Shown here: positions 1 through 8,913 of the stretch, in pieces
How the letters are laid out: each line of letters opens with the position of its first letter
How positions within the stretch are numbered: the first letter of the stretch is position 1
Assembly (NCBI GenBank): GCA_001657325.1
Contig: LWRO01000009.1
Coordinates: forward strand, 23,565-87,564
DNA from: Geitlerinema sp. BBD 1991-9
GTDB lineage: Bacteria; Cyanobacteriota; Cyanobacteriia; Cyanobacteriales; Geitlerinemataceae
Length of the DNA: 64,000 bases
Direction: 5' to 3'
Position numbers and translations under genes: made by a program
Notes under the pieces: model-generated
What the model saw: only the letters and a program-made list of their open reading frames with translations
Told to the model about the DNA's origin: nothing
Databases searched by the model: none

Positions 1-70
1 TCGCCACGTCGATATAGATTTTGTCGGCAATTTCAGCGGCGAGGGTTTCGATTTCTCGGGTAGTAGCCAT
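1..70 (-). CDS. DUF3181 family protein, N-terminal fragment
   Basis: The first 23 codons read from an ATG at 70 leftward and run off the window edge. The N-terminus (MATTREIETLAAEIADKI and on to YIDVA) resembles the start of the small cyanobacterial DUF3181 proteins as I recall them, which have no assigned function. It is divergent from the peptidase gene at 179, leaving about 108 bp for both promoters. Only the N-terminus is visible, so the family call is tentative. Confidence 0.6.
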   Translation of the reverse strand, partial: MATTREIETLAAEIADKIYIDVA

Positions 71-178
71 AATCTCGTAAGTTCGCGACGATATCTCGAT
101 CGTAGCGCAATCGGGTGGGGGTGCAGCTTCCGCGTTCGCCGGTGGTAGCGAGTTCCCCAACCCGACTAAAATTCAAAG

Positions 179-1237
179 GTGATTTTGTATGGGAAGAGGT
201 CGTTGGCATTCGAGAAACTGTTCCAAACCATTGAAGAATTGGTGATGTGTCACTCGCCCAGTGGTGACGAAGGGGAGATCGATCGATTCCTCCTGGATCG
301 ATTTTCCGGGTTGGGTGTTGAAGCGTGGATAGATGAGGCGGATAACGTTATCGCTAAGATTCCGGGAAACGATCCCGATCGATCGATCGCCATTACGGGA
401 CATAAGGATGAAATCGGTGCGATCGTCAACCACGTCGAAGTGGACGGGCGCGTCAAAATTCGCAAACTCGGCGGCTCGTTCCCCTGGGTATACGGTGAAG
501 GTGTAGTCGATCTCCTCGGCGATCGAGAAACCATTTCGGGGATTCTCAGTTTTGGTTCCCGTCACGTTTCCCACGAATCACCTCAAAAGCTGTTTCAGGA
601 AAAAGCTCCGTTAACTTGGGAAGATGCCTGGGTGGAAACCCAACGCTCGATCGAGGATCTCGATGCCGTTGGTGTTCGCCCGGGAACTCGCGTCGTCGTC
701 GGAAAACACCGCAAACACCCGTTCCGTCTCAACAACACGATCGCTAGCTATACCCTCGATAATAAAGCCTCGGTTGCAATTCTTTTAGCACTGGCGGAAT
801 CCCTCGAACATCCTCCTGTAACGGTGTATCTCGTCGCGTCAGCGAAGGAAGAAGTTGGCGCGATCGGAGCGTTGTATTTTACGAACCGCATTCGCCTCGA
901 AGCGCTCGTCGCGTTGGAAATTTGCCCCCTCGCACGGGAATATCCGATTCGGGATGGGGACGTTCCGGTACTGTTGTCTCAAGATGGCTACGGGATTTAC
1001 GACGAAGGGTTGACGGCTCAACTGAGGGCGGCGGCGCAACAGGCGAGTATTCCGGTTCAACACGCGATCGTTCGGGGGTTTGGCAGTGATGGCTCGATCG
1101 CGATGAAGCTCGGACACGTCGCTCGGGCGGCTTGTTTGGGCTTTCCAACCCAAAACACCCACGGTTTTGAGATCGCGCATTTGGGAGCGATCGATCGCTG
1201 TATTCATCTCCTGGCAAGTTATTGCCAGTCTTTATGA
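179..1237 (+). CDS. M42 family metallopeptidase (aminopeptidase-like)
   Basis: A 352-residue protein of the M42 (glutamyl aminopeptidase / TET aminopeptidase) family, expected to be a cytoplasmic two-metal enzyme trimming N-terminal residues from peptides. Metal-site motifs are visible: H75 and D77 in TGHKDEIG, D194 in LDNKAS, the E224-E225 pair in AKEEVG, and H328 in NTHGFE. Residue 247 (in ALEICPL) is Glu where the fifth ligand is expected. The start used is GTG at 179; a TTG at 185 is an alternative and I see no strong ribosome-binding site. It is followed by the tRNA-Glu genes on the same strand and appears to be a single-gene unit. Confidence 0.85.
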   Translation: MILYGKRSLAFEKLFQTIEELVMCHSPSGDEGEIDRFLLDRFSGLGVEAWIDEADNVIAKIPGNDPDRSIAITGHKDEIGAIVNHVEVDGRVKIRKLGGSFPWVYGEGVVDLLGDRETISGILSFGSRHVSHESPQKLFQEKAPLTWEDAWVETQRSIEDLDAVGVRPGTRVVVGKHRKHPFRLNNTIASYTLDNKASVAILLALAESLEHPPVTVYLVASAKEEVGAIGALYFTNRIRLEALVALEICPLAREYPIRDGDVPVLLSQDGYGIYDEGLTAQLRAAAQQASIPVQHAIVRGFGSDGSIAMKLGHVARAACLGFPTQNTHGFEIAHLGAIDRCIHLLASYCQSL

Positions 1238-1270
1238 GATCTTGGGGGGAAGTTTTTTTTCGATCGAGTG

Positions 1271-1299
1271 TTGACATCTCGATCGAGATTCGTTATCTT
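1271..1299 (+). promoter_or_regulatory. promoter of first tRNA-Glu gene
   Basis: TTGACA (1271-1276) and TATCTT (1294-1299) are separated by exactly 17 bp, a canonical sigma70-type arrangement about 60 bp before the tRNA. The spacer holds the palindrome TCTCGATCGAGA. The assignment is from spacing and consensus match only. Confidence 0.65.
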
Positions 1300-1358
1300 A
1301 GTAAACGCTTAAGGAAGTGCGCCGGACGGCACACTAGCTTGAGAATCGATAAATACCT

Positions 1359-1431
1359 GCCCCCATCGTCTAGAGGCCTAGGACACCTCCCTTTCACGGA
1401 GGCGACGGGGATTCGAATTCCCCTGGGGGTA
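1359..1431 (+). tRNA. tRNA-Glu(UUC), copy 1
   Basis: A 73-nt cloverleaf with acceptor arms GCCCCCA and TGGGGGT, D arm around GTCTAGAGGCCTAGGAC, anticodon stem CCTCC/GGAGG with loop CTTTCAC (anticodon TTC), and a T arm with GATTCGAAT in the loop region. CCA is not encoded. In cyanobacteria charged tRNA-Glu also feeds 5-aminolevulinate and hence chlorophyll synthesis. Sequence identical to the second copy at 1636. Confidence 0.97.
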
Positions 1432-1471
1432 TTTTCAGTTCAAACTGAAAAGTTAATATTTAAGAGCGATC

Positions 1472-1503
1472 GGGGCGAGTTTAACTCGCCCTTCGTGTTT
1501 TTT
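1472..1503 (+). terminator. terminator after tRNA-Glu copy 1
   Basis: A hairpin with GGGCGAG (1473-1479) and CTCGCCC (1485-1491) arms and a TTTAA loop, followed by a T-rich tract. The same hairpin recurs behind the second tRNA-Glu gene. Confidence 0.8.
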
Positions 1504-1555
1504 GACTGACTCTCGATCTCAACTGTTTTGAACCGCACTTTTTGGGAAAAAGGGG

Positions 1556-1584
1556 TTGACAGTTATAAAGAGATTGGCTAGGAT
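1556..1584 (+). promoter_or_regulatory. promoter of second tRNA-Glu gene
   Basis: TTGACA (1556-1561), 17 bp, then TAGGAT (1579-1584), about 50 bp before the second tRNA. It differs in sequence from the first promoter although the tRNA bodies are identical. Confidence 0.6.
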
Positions 1585-1635
1585 AGTAAAGGTTTGAATA
1601 AGTTTCGCTTGCAAAAGCATTCAAACAAAATACCT

Positions 1636-1708
1636 GCCCCCATCGTCTAGAGGCCTAGGACACCTCCCTTTCACGGAGGCGACGGGGATTCGAATTCCCC
1701 TGGGGGTA
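1636..1708 (+). tRNA. tRNA-Glu(UUC), copy 2
   Basis: Identical over all 73 nt to the copy at 1359, including the TTC anticodon. The identity extends about 8 bp upstream (AAATACCT) and about 10 bp downstream (ATTTTCAGTT); the terminator hairpin is also repeated. It has its own promoter and terminator, so the two are probably separate transcripts rather than one tandem precursor. Confidence 0.97.
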
Positions 1709-1715
1709 TTTTCAG

Positions 1716-2339
1716 TTAAGAATGAAGAGTGGTTGGGGCGAGTTTAACTCGCCCTTGTTGTTTTGGGGCGCTGGGGAAGTGCTGTTGGATGAGAGTGGGA
1801 ATATTTTGAGGTTTGAGGTGGCTGTGATGGGATTTATTGGGAAGAACGATGGCGTTAGGAGCAGATTTGCAGCGCTTGAGACATCCTGTCAAACGGACTC
1901 GAACGCTGTCGGCTAAACCCTGTTGTTCGAGTGTTTGTCGCACGGCTTCGTAGACTTCTGCACTGCCTCGCTTACGACATTGGCCTTTTTGACAAATCAA
2001 AATTTTCCCCGTGTCTTTTGAAGGAGCTGTTTTTGAAGCAACGGACTTTGAAGATGTCGGACGGCCTTGAGGTTCTGGAGTCTGAATTTTAAGGATTTTT
2101 CGAGCTTTGTGCTTGACTCGTCCAGTTTTGAGGTCGTGCTTTTTCGTTCCGATAACCAGCACCCGATCTCCGGGTTTGAGGTGAGGACAGTCTCGGCGTA
2201 AGGATTTCTTGAGTTTGATTCGATCGATACTGTTGTCGCTCAGCAGTTCGATGCGCCGGGGTTGTCCTTTCTCGTTTCGATCGAATCTGAGAAATTGTCC
2301 CTCAATGCGAATGTCAGTTTTGATTTGGGAACCACTCAT
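1716..2339 (-). CDS. (2Fe-2S) ferredoxin-domain protein
   Basis: About 207 residues from the ATG at 2339 (an in-frame ATG at 2384 is less likely; the conserved part begins at MSGSQIKTD). The N-terminal half is basic, followed by a Ser/Thr/Lys-rich linker. The C-terminal half is a thioredoxin-like [2Fe-2S] ferredoxin domain with the expected cysteines: ICQKGQC, then GCLKRC about 35 residues later. Such proteins are common in cyanobacteria; the electron-transfer partner is unknown. The last ~13 residues are read from the reverse strand of the tRNA-Glu terminator, and the stop lies 8 bp from the tRNA, so the C-terminal tail is probably unimportant. Confidence 0.75.
   Translation of the reverse strand: MSGSQIKTDIRIEGQFLRFDRNEKGQPRRIELLSDNSIDRIKLKKSLRRDCPHLKPGDRVLVIGTKKHDLKTGRVKHKARKILKIQTPEPQGRPTSSKSVASKTAPSKDTGKILICQKGQCRKRGSAEVYEAVRQTLEQQGLADSVRVRLTGCLKRCKSAPNAIVLPNKSHHSHLKPQNIPTLIQQHFPSAPKQQGRVKLAPTTLHS
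1735..1764 (+). terminator. terminator after tRNA-Glu copy 2
   Basis: GGGCGAG (1736-1742), TTTAA, CTCGCCC (1748-1754), then TTGTTGTTTT. It lies inside the 3' end of the convergent gene 1716-2339, so the last residues of that protein are encoded by the terminator's opposite strand. Confidence 0.7.
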
Positions 2340-2450
2340 GTTGTTTGGAGATTTTGGGTTGGAGATGTGGGAGCGAGAAAACATCCCACTTTAATCAGAA
2401 AAATTTTCAATCAAGAACTCGAGCTAAACTCGATCGAAATCAGGTTGCGA

Positions 2451-2472
2451 GCGGTCTTCAATTGAAGACCGC
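2451..2472. repeat. 22-bp perfect palindrome
   Basis: GCGGTCTTCAA and its exact complement TTGAAGACCGC abut with no loop, in the gap between aroA and the ferredoxin-like gene. No T-run follows, so it is not an obvious intrinsic terminator; as DNA it could extrude or bind a dimer. The rest of the 2340-2628 gap shows nothing I recognise. Confidence 0.7.
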
Positions 2473-2628
2473 GACGGCCAAATCGCTTGTTGAAGGGTTG
2501 TGAAGCGTTTTTAAAAAACTGCTGCCAGGTGACAGCCTTTCAAATTGTTGAGAATAATATTCAATAATGTAGAACAAAAAGCGGGAACCGTCAATTGAGT
2601 TCCCGTGAGATCGTCGAGACAATTCGCG

Positions 2629-3981
2629 TTACTCGTCTCCAATCGTCTGCTTGAGGGTTTCGATAAAGTTGGGGTACGAAATAGATGCCGACTCCGCACG
2701 ATAAATAGTAGTCGGCGTGTTGGCCACCAAGGCCGCGATCGCCAAACTCATGGCGACGCGGTGATCGTTGTAACTTTCCACATGAGACCCCGTCAGTCCA
2801 GTACCGCCGACAATCTCTAAGCCATCGGGACGTTCTGTAACGTTCGCCCCCATCTTGGCGAGTTCTGTCGCCATTGCGGTCAGTCGATCGCTTTCCTTGA
2901 CTCGTAGCTCCGCCGCATTGCAAATAGTGGTTTTACCGCGAGCGAGAGTTGCCGCAACTGCGAGAATGGGGATTTCGTCAATGAGGCGCGGAATGACATC
3001 ACCGGAAATTTCACAACCGCTGAGGCAGCTCGATCGAACGCGAATATCGGCGACCGGTTCTCCCGCCACTTCCCGCTCGTTCTCTAATGTAATATCCGCC
3101 TCCATCTGTTGCAACACTTCCAAAACGCCCGTCCGCGTCGGATTAACCCCGATGTTTTCAAGGACTAATTCCGAGTCGGGAACGATGGCAGCCGCCACGA
3201 GCCAAAAGGCAGCAGAACTGATATCGCCCGGTACGACGACCGTTTGGCCCGTCAATCGAGCGGGCCCCGTCACCGTGACGCTGTGGGTTGCAACGTCCAC
3301 CTCGATATCTGCCCCAAACGCCCGCAACATCCGCTCGCTGTGATCGCGAGATAACGCGGGTTCAGTGACGGTGGTTCGACCTTCGATCCCCAACCCTGCC
3401 AATAACACGCAGGATTTGACCTGAGCCGACGCGATCGGGGAATGATAGTGACTGGGGGCGAGTTTTCGTCCGAGAACCGCTAGGGGGGCGAGCTTGTTTC
3501 CTTCACGTCCCCAAATCGTTGCCCCCATCTTTTCCAAAGGAGTCACCACGCGCGACATGGGACGAGAACGCAGGGATTTATCGCCCGTCACGGTAAAAAA
3601 ACGCCCCTCCTGCGCGGCTAACAGTCCCAACATCAAACGCAATGTCGTCCCCGAGTTACCTGCATTCAGGACATCGGCGGGTTCTTGAAGGTTGCCAATG
3701 CCTAAACCTCGAACGAGAACGATATCTTCGTTGAGATCGGAAATTTCGGCCCCCATGTCACGAAAACAGTCAGCCGTACTGCGGGGATCGTCACCGAGCA
3801 GTAAACCTCGAATTTGTGTTTCGCCCTCAGCAATCGCGCCGAGCATCAAAGCGCGGTGAGAAATTGACTTGTCTCCCGGTACGCGAATCCTCCCGCGCAA
3901 GCCAAGGCCCGAGGTGGGCGGTTGGATAACCAAATCTTGACGATCTCGATCGATTTCGACTGTTACGATGGGGGAAGACAT
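2629..3981 (-). CDS. aroA: 3-phosphoshikimate 1-carboxyvinyltransferase (EPSP synthase)
   Basis: The shikimate-pathway enzyme joining phosphoenolpyruvate to shikimate 3-phosphate, cytoplasmic. At 450 residues it matches the family length. The N-terminal substrate motif [10 protein letters not shown] is at about residues 37-46, NAGNSGTT near 106-113, and the C-terminal domain carries VKESDRL and NDHRVAM. It is a single gene between a ferredoxin-like gene downstream and a divergent hypothetical gene at 4074. Confidence 0.96.
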   Translation of the reverse strand: MSSPIVTVEIDRDRQDLVIQPPTSGLGLRGRIRVPGDKSISHRALMLGAIAEGETQIRGLLLGDDPRSTADCFRDMGAEISDLNEDIVLVRGLGIGNLQEPADVLNAGNSGTTLRLMLGLLAAQEGRFFTVTGDKSLRSRPMSRVVTPLEKMGATIWGREGNKLAPLAVLGRKLAPSHYHSPIASAQVKSCVLLAGLGIEGRTTVTEPALSRDHSERMLRAFGADIEVDVATHSVTVTGPARLTGQTVVVPGDISSAAFWLVAAAIVPDSELVLENIGVNPTRTGVLEVLQQMEADITLENEREVAGEPVADIRVRSSCLSGCEISGDVIPRLIDEIPILAVAATLARGKTTICNAAELRVKESDRLTAMATELAKMGANVTERPDGLEIVGGTGLTGSHVESYNDHRVAMSLAIAALVANTPTTIYRAESASISYPNFIETLKQTIGDE

Positions 3982-4073
3982 GGATTTTTTTAGACAGCTT
4001 GTGACGGTGGAATCGATTGTATCACCGTCCCTTTCGCCCTCGATCGACCGTTCGCTTCTAGCACTCCACGACT

Positions 4074-4550
4074 ATGCTCACTCACCGCAAACCTGCGTGT
4101 CTGTCGTTGATTTCCCTCGACTTACCCCTCTGGTCGGTTGTTGAAACAACGGCGACGCTGTATCAAAAAGACCAGCAGCGGTTCCACCTGTTGCTCAACG
4201 AACCCGTTGTCATGGGCTGGGAACCTGACGGGCCCGAATCTTCCCCAGATCCGAACGCTTCGCGCTTGCTTTGGTTCGAGTTGTCTCCCTCCCGAGCGAT
4301 CGCGACAATGCAAGGTCAAGGGGGACTGAGTTACCGCCATCTTTGGGAGCGGGGAATGTATGGCATTAGTCGCTATTGGCTGCGTGGCGATGATGCGGAC
4401 GCCCACAGCCAAATCCGCCTGCGCAACTACACGCGCAGTTTGGAACTGTCTGGACGTCCCCTTCCCGATCGAGTGCGCTTGGAATACGAACTTTGGGCCG
4501 GACAATTGCAATTGGGGCGATACGTCCTGCATTTGGAAATCGATCGCTAA
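4074..4550 (+). CDS. conserved hypothetical protein
   Basis: A 158-residue soluble protein with no signal peptide, membrane segment or motif that I can assign. It is rich in Trp, Arg and Leu, with alternating patterns suggesting a beta-rich fold. It starts 92 bp from the divergent aroA and ends with its own strong terminator, so it looks like a real single-gene unit. I do not recognise a function. Confidence 0.65.
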   Translation: MLTHRKPACLSLISLDLPLWSVVETTATLYQKDQQRFHLLLNEPVVMGWEPDGPESSPDPNASRLLWFELSPSRAIATMQGQGGLSYRHLWERGMYGISRYWLRGDDADAHSQIRLRNYTRSLELSGRPLPDRVRLEYELWAGQLQLGRYVLHLEIDR

Positions 4551-4554
4551 TTGA

Positions 4555-4589
4555 AAACCCCGGTCAGTTCTAAACAACCGGGGTTTTTT
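4555..4589 (+). terminator. intrinsic terminator
   Basis: AACCCCGGT and ACCGGGGTT arms flank a 12-nt loop and are followed by a T6 run, 5 bp after the stop of the hypothetical gene. Confidence 0.85.
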
Positions 4590-4661
4590 CTGTTTTCAAA
4601 TTTCAAGATTGCGTCGAACGCAAGTCGAACTCAACTTATGTCGATCGATTCGATCGATTGA

Positions 4662-5372
4662 CTATTCGCCCACAACAACCAAACGTTCGGCATTCACTAA
4701 CGCCATGCGGTCTTCGTTGCTGTCGAGTGCTTCGATCGCATCGTACCAAAGCCCAGCTTGGGCGTAGACTTGTGCGATTTCCCGAGCGGACGTTGCCTCG
4801 GCGAGCGCTGTTTGTAAGTCCGCCGACGGTTCGACCCGTTCGATCCAGCTTTGCACGAAAACATCGCTCGATCGACGTTGGGGATTACACACCACTGATA
4901 CAGTCCAGCGATATGTTTTTCCAACTTCCAACACTCGCGCTTCCGGCAACGAAACACTGGTCATTCCCGCTGAACTGGTTTCAAAGCGTTTGACGTAGAT
5001 GGGTTCGGGATTGCCGTCCTCAACCAGCGTAAACTCGAGGGGAACCGAAACCGCATCGCGAAGGTGCCAGTAAAAAACGGGACGTTCGGACACCGTCAAC
5101 CCGGTGTGATCGCTCGGTGCAATGAGCGATACGTCAACGATCGTATCGAGATCCTCGCACCCCCGAGATCCAGTTCCTTGGGTTTGACGGGGGCTTCCGC
5201 GATCGGGGGGAACGTAGGTGATCGGCGAGGCTTGTGCCGCTGCTAAAACGCGCACCGAAGCCGTCGTCGTGACGAGATCGTTGAGGGCAGGTGTTGTCGT
5301 GCCGACAGCTTGTAATAACGAGAGTGTCGCTGTACTGATAGCAACGGTCAACACTTTACCGAAATGAGACAT
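4662..5372 (-). CDS. DUF928 domain-containing secreted protein
   Basis: 236 residues from the ATG at 5372 (upstream in-frame codons exist to 5486 but a signal peptide starts at MSHFGKVLTVAIS). After the signal sequence and an Ala/Thr linker comes a DUF928 domain (SPITYVPPDRGSPRQTQGTG, then a beta-rich part with LTVSERPVFYWHL and TYRWTVSVVCNPQRRSSDVF). The domain is abundant in cyanobacteria and of unknown function. The C-terminal helices include an AQAGLWYDAIEAL stretch as in TPR-like ends of this family. Probably periplasmic. Confidence 0.8.
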   Translation of the reverse strand: MSHFGKVLTVAISTATLSLLQAVGTTTPALNDLVTTTASVRVLAAAQASPITYVPPDRGSPRQTQGTGSRGCEDLDTIVDVSLIAPSDHTGLTVSERPVFYWHLRDAVSVPLEFTLVEDGNPEPIYVKRFETSSAGMTSVSLPEARVLEVGKTYRWTVSVVCNPQRRSSDVFVQSWIERVEPSADLQTALAEATSAREIAQVYAQAGLWYDAIEALDSNEDRMALVNAERLVVVGE

Positions 5373-6031
5373 TGTTGTAGCTCCAACGAGGAAACTGCCG
5401 AGAGGGCTAACGCGAATTACAGTAGAGCAGATAGCACCCGACATTGGGAAAAGCGGACGGCCCGAGTGCCGAACGTCATAGGCCACTCAGTAATACGCAA
5501 GTGTAATACGGCTTATAGAATTTTCCCCCAAGTTAGCATACGCAATTCCTCTTCGTCATCAGGAAGTTTATAGATGAGCCATCGATTTTGGGATGTCGTC
5601 TTACTTCAACTGTCCTGCTAAAATACTGACTTCAATCCCTGCAACCTCCACAAACCAGTAACTTTGAGGTGTTGTGGAGTGAGCTTATTGATTGACAGAG
5701 TTGGTTTTGTTAATATTTTTGGCTTGACACGCGACTTCAATTCAGGCAGAAAAAATTACCAGCAACGGCAAGGTTGAAATAAATCGTAAAAGGCTTGAGA
5801 GCTAAAGGTTTTGCGATTCGATCGATCGTTTTGTCGGGAAAACGTACTCAATTCAGCCAAGGAGACCTAAAAAATTATCGATCGTTTTCTCAGGTCTCGC
5901 AAGTCGATTTCAGTTGCAGATGCACTCGCTGCTCGTGTTGACTGTGCTGTGGAGATCGAGGAATTTGCCAATTTACGATTCATTTAGGCTTGCTATAGAA
6001 TAAGAAACTTCCCATTTTTACGATCGAACCT
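5373..6031. other. intergenic region without recognisable gene
   Basis: About 660 bp between the divergent DUF928 and trm1 genes. Short reading frames here show no protein-like composition. There is a weak inverted repeat around 5642-5680 (CAACCTCCACAA and TTGTGGAG). I see no tRNA or terminator. It may hold two divergent promoters or a small RNA; nothing more can be supported. Confidence 0.5.
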
Positions 6032-7135
6032 TTGAAACCCTATCGTGAAGGACGCGCGACGTTCGTTGTTGGCAATGCTTTCTACCGTCCGACGAGTCAA
6101 GTCGGTCGAGATTTAGCCGTTCTCGCCGCTCACTTGGAAAAACAAGATCGAGGATCGTTGCGAGTTCTCGACAGTATGGCCGGATGTGGCGTTCGATCGT
6201 TGCGCTATTGGCTCGAAGCGGGAGCCAATTGGGTCTGGGCGAACGAAGGCAATCCCGAAGTCGGCGTTGGGTTGAGCCAAAACCTCAAACCCTTACTCGA
6301 TGGTGGATGCGGACAACTGACCCATGGGGATGCCAACCGCGTGTTTTTCGACTGCTACGCCCGACAGGACTATTACGATCTCGTCGATGTCGATAGCTTC
6401 GGGTCGCCTGTTCCCTTTCTCAATACGAGCCTGTGGGCGACGCGCCTCGGGGGATTGGTATACCTCACCAGTACCGACGGACGTACCGCAACCGGCCACG
6501 CAGGAGACCAGAGTTTGCGGGTGTATGCCGCGCGAGCGAGAGCGCATCCGAGCGCTCACGAACAAGGACTACGCTTGATAATCGGTACAGCGCAACAGCA
6601 AGCCGCAACGAAAGGCCTCGGGGTCGAACCTGTATTTTCCCTGTTTGCTCACTCGGTCTATCGGGTCATGTTGCGTTTGGTGAAAGGTCAGCGTCTCAAC
6701 CATCAAAACTACGGTTTTCTAGGCTACTGTCACGAGTGCGGAGCCTATCGAACTTTGTCTTGGCAAGATTTCGGCCGCGTGTCTCCCTGTCCTCGCGACG
6801 GTACGCCTTGGGTGGTCAGCGGTCCGATGTGGCTCGGGTCGCTGCACGATCTGGCATATTTGCAGCGGATGCGAGGGTTAGCTGCGTCTTGGGGATGGTC
6901 GAAACGGGTGAAACTGTTGGATGTGATGGCGGAAGAAGCGGACTTACCCCCCTATTTCTATAAGCTGGGAATTCTCGGAAAACGCTTTCGAGGAGATATT
7001 CCACCGCGAGACGAGTTAATTCGCCGATTGCTCGATCGAGGGTATCGAACTGGGCGAACCCACATCGAAGCCCAGGCGATTAAAACGGAAGCCGATCTCG
7101 AAACCTGTATGTTCGCGATGGCTGAGACGTCTTAG
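6032..7135 (+). CDS. trm1: Trm1-family tRNA (guanine-N2)-dimethyltransferase
   Basis: 367 residues, starting at a TTG (6032). It would methylate N2 of G26 (or G27) in tRNA using S-adenosylmethionine. SAM-binding motif I is LDSMAGCGVRSLRY (residues about 46-59), the acidic motif II is WANEGN, and the catalytic motif IV is VDVDSFGSPVPFL, where the archaeal/eukaryotic enzyme usually has DPFGSP. A four-Cys zinc-like set (C-H-E-C near 233-236, then SPCPRD) follows. Trm1 is typical of archaea and eukaryotes and restricted to a few bacterial groups, cyanobacteria among them. It stands alone, convergent with ruvX. Confidence 0.88.
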   Translation: MKPYREGRATFVVGNAFYRPTSQVGRDLAVLAAHLEKQDRGSLRVLDSMAGCGVRSLRYWLEAGANWVWANEGNPEVGVGLSQNLKPLLDGGCGQLTHGDANRVFFDCYARQDYYDLVDVDSFGSPVPFLNTSLWATRLGGLVYLTSTDGRTATGHAGDQSLRVYAARARAHPSAHEQGLRLIIGTAQQQAATKGLGVEPVFSLFAHSVYRVMLRLVKGQRLNHQNYGFLGYCHECGAYRTLSWQDFGRVSPCPRDGTPWVVSGPMWLGSLHDLAYLQRMRGLAASWGWSKRVKLLDVMAEEADLPPYFYKLGILGKRFRGDIPPRDELIRRLLDRGYRTGRTHIEAQAIKTEADLETCMFAMAETS

Positions 7136-7154
7136 AGCCTCTTCTCACGAATCG

Positions 7155-7586
7155 TCAATTTTGCACTTGACGCCGCTCGTCGAGCCAACGCTGTAAAATC
7201 AATGCTGCCGCCTTTCGATCGATCGACGCTTTCTCTCGAGACGGAATCTGTCCCGCTTCGTGCATCAACTCTCGAGCTTCTACCGAACTCAGGCGTTCGT
7301 CGACGAACTCGATCGGAAGTTGCAGCGCTGCCCCAATGCGTTTTGCTAATTTTTGCACGCGAACCGCCTGCTTTCCCAGTTGGCCGTCCATCGTATAGGG
7401 TAAACCCACGACTAACACTCGGACATCTCGTTCCTGTATGAGTTGGCTGAGTTTAGCCATATCTCGATCGAACGACGTTCGGGAAATGGTTGTCAGTCCC
7501 GTGGCTGCTAACCCCAAACCGTCGCACCCAGAAACGCCGATGCGGCGGCGGCCGAGATCGAGTCCTAACGCAGCAACTCGCTTCAT
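7155..7586 (-). CDS. ruvX: YqgF/RuvX family pre-16S rRNA nuclease / Holliday junction resolvase-like
   Basis: 143 residues with an RNase H-like fold: GLDLGRRRIGVSGCD at the N-terminus carries the first catalytic Asp, VVGLP the second strand, and ERLSSVEA the third acidic motif. The family processes the 5' end of pre-16S rRNA and was named for similarity to resolvases. Its ATG overlaps the stop of the upstream GNAT gene by 4 bp (7583-7586), so the two are translationally coupled. Confidence 0.93.
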   Translation of the reverse strand: MKRVAALGLDLGRRRIGVSGCDGLGLAATGLTTISRTSFDRDMAKLSQLIQERDVRVLVVGLPYTMDGQLGKQAVRVQKLAKRIGAALQLPIEFVDERLSSVEARELMHEAGQIPSREKASIDRKAAALILQRWLDERRQVQN

Positions 7587-8794
7587 GTCAAATCTCGATC
7601 GTCACAAGGGTCGTTGTCGTTATTTCGATCGATCGAAGGCTTGCTCGATCGATCGTCTCGATGGGGGTGTGGGGTTTCGTAAAACCACATCATCCGCCCC
7701 GGTAACGGTTTACGAGCCGGTTGCAACCCACCCAACACATCTGACAATTGCAATCCTTCGAGGCTCACTTGCTTGGTTTCCCGAAGCTTGTGCCACACCG
7801 ATCGAGACATGAGCAACGTGTGGGCGATGGGCTGCGCGCCGATTTGCGTCAAATACTCTTCCCGTTCGGGTTGGTAATCGGTCGATGCTAACCGCAGCGA
7901 CTGCGAGGGCAATTGTTGGACGATTCGCGCCATTTGCGACAGCAGTTCGGGGTACAGCCAAGTGTAGGCTGGATGCACGGTCATCTGTGCTTCGTGGGGA
8001 ACTTCCCCTTGATGGTCGAGCCGAATTTGGAAGTAGCCAATGGCGGCTTTACGTTGCGGCTCGAACACGTACCCGCTCACGACTTCATTTTGGCCGAACC
8101 ACTGTTTGATCCCCGATAACAAGGAGCCGAACAGACTGGTTTTAAAGTCTGAAATGTGTCGATCGAACACCTGACGCACCAACGGCGGCATCGATACTGT
8201 ATCTAATTGGTATAGCAGTTGTGCGTCGGAATTACTAACGGGGTTGAGGTTTGGCAAGTCTGGTTCGCGTGCGCCTAGAACGGCGAGTAACTTCGGCTCG
8301 ATATCCCAATAGGTCATTTGCGCCAACGGTTGAAATCCGTTGTGGCGGTACAATCCCATCGCCGATCGATCGTTGACATCGACCTCGACAATCCAAGTTC
8401 GCGCTTCCCAAATGGTTTGGAGACAGTGGCGCAACAGTGCTGTTCCCATTTCCTGAGCACCGCAGGCGGGATCGACCATGGCTCGATCGACGCGCCAGGT
8501 ACTCGCCGTGCGGTTGAACGGCGACACTTGAATGGCACCGAGAATTTTTCGCTCGCGCTGGGCGACATAAGCCCGCAGCAAATTTTGGTAGGGGTTGGGA
8601 AACCAACTGAGAACTTTGAGTAAGCCGTAGTATTGGCGGATTCGATCGAGGTAAATTCCTAAATCCAAGGGTTCGCCGAAACGTTTCGCCGCAAACGGGT
8701 TGGCGCGCGACAGCGTTTCGATTTCATCGAGATCTCGAAATTGAATGGGGCGAAGCTCGATCGAAGTATTGGACAAATTGGGGGAAGCAGTCAT
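7583..8794 (-). CDS. GNAT family N-acetyltransferase
   Basis: 403 residues from the ATG at 8794; the frame is open upstream to 8890 only because heptamer repeats lack stops there. Residues ~12-170 form a GNAT domain (IELRPIQFRDLDEIETLSR; acetyl-CoA loop region GTALLRHCL; IVEVDVNDRSAMGLYRHNGF). The C-terminal half (~180-370) looks like a second, degenerate GNAT-type domain. The acceptor is unknown. Upstream partner of ruvX in a two-gene operon. Confidence 0.82.
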   Translation of the reverse strand: MTASPNLSNTSIELRPIQFRDLDEIETLSRANPFAAKRFGEPLDLGIYLDRIRQYYGLLKVLSWFPNPYQNLLRAYVAQRERKILGAIQVSPFNRTASTWRVDRAMVDPACGAQEMGTALLRHCLQTIWEARTWIVEVDVNDRSAMGLYRHNGFQPLAQMTYWDIEPKLLAVLGAREPDLPNLNPVSNSDAQLLYQLDTVSMPPLVRQVFDRHISDFKTSLFGSLLSGIKQWFGQNEVVSGYVFEPQRKAAIGYFQIRLDHQGEVPHEAQMTVHPAYTWLYPELLSQMARIVQQLPSQSLRLASTDYQPEREEYLTQIGAQPIAHTLLMSRSVWHKLRETKQVSLEGLQLSDVLGGLQPARKPLPGRMMWFYETPHPHRDDRSSKPSIDRNNDNDPCDDRDLT

Positions 8795-8805
8795 GGGTTT
8801 ATCGA

Positions 8806-8912
8806 GGTGAGGAAACGACCGGATGAGGTGACGACTCAATGAGGTGACAACCGGATGAGGAAACGACCGGATGAGGTAAAACTCCCTCATTTCCTCATCT
8901 CCTCACCTCTTC
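8806..8912. repeat. short tandem repeats with GATGAGG units
   Basis: Imperfect repeats of GGATGAGG, ACGACCGGATGAGG and GAGGTGA, followed by their complement (CCTCATTTCCTCATCTCCTCACC), so the block can fold back on itself. It is of the heptamer-type repeat family seen in filamentous cyanobacteria. Similar blocks occur at about 24535-24612, 28046-28135 and 61080-61130. Confidence 0.7.
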
Positions 8913-8913
8913 A

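Noticed and set aside
7583..8890. GNAT protein starting at 8890
   Set aside because: The extra 32 residues translate the tandem repeat (RSFPHP twice); the domain begins after ATG 8794.
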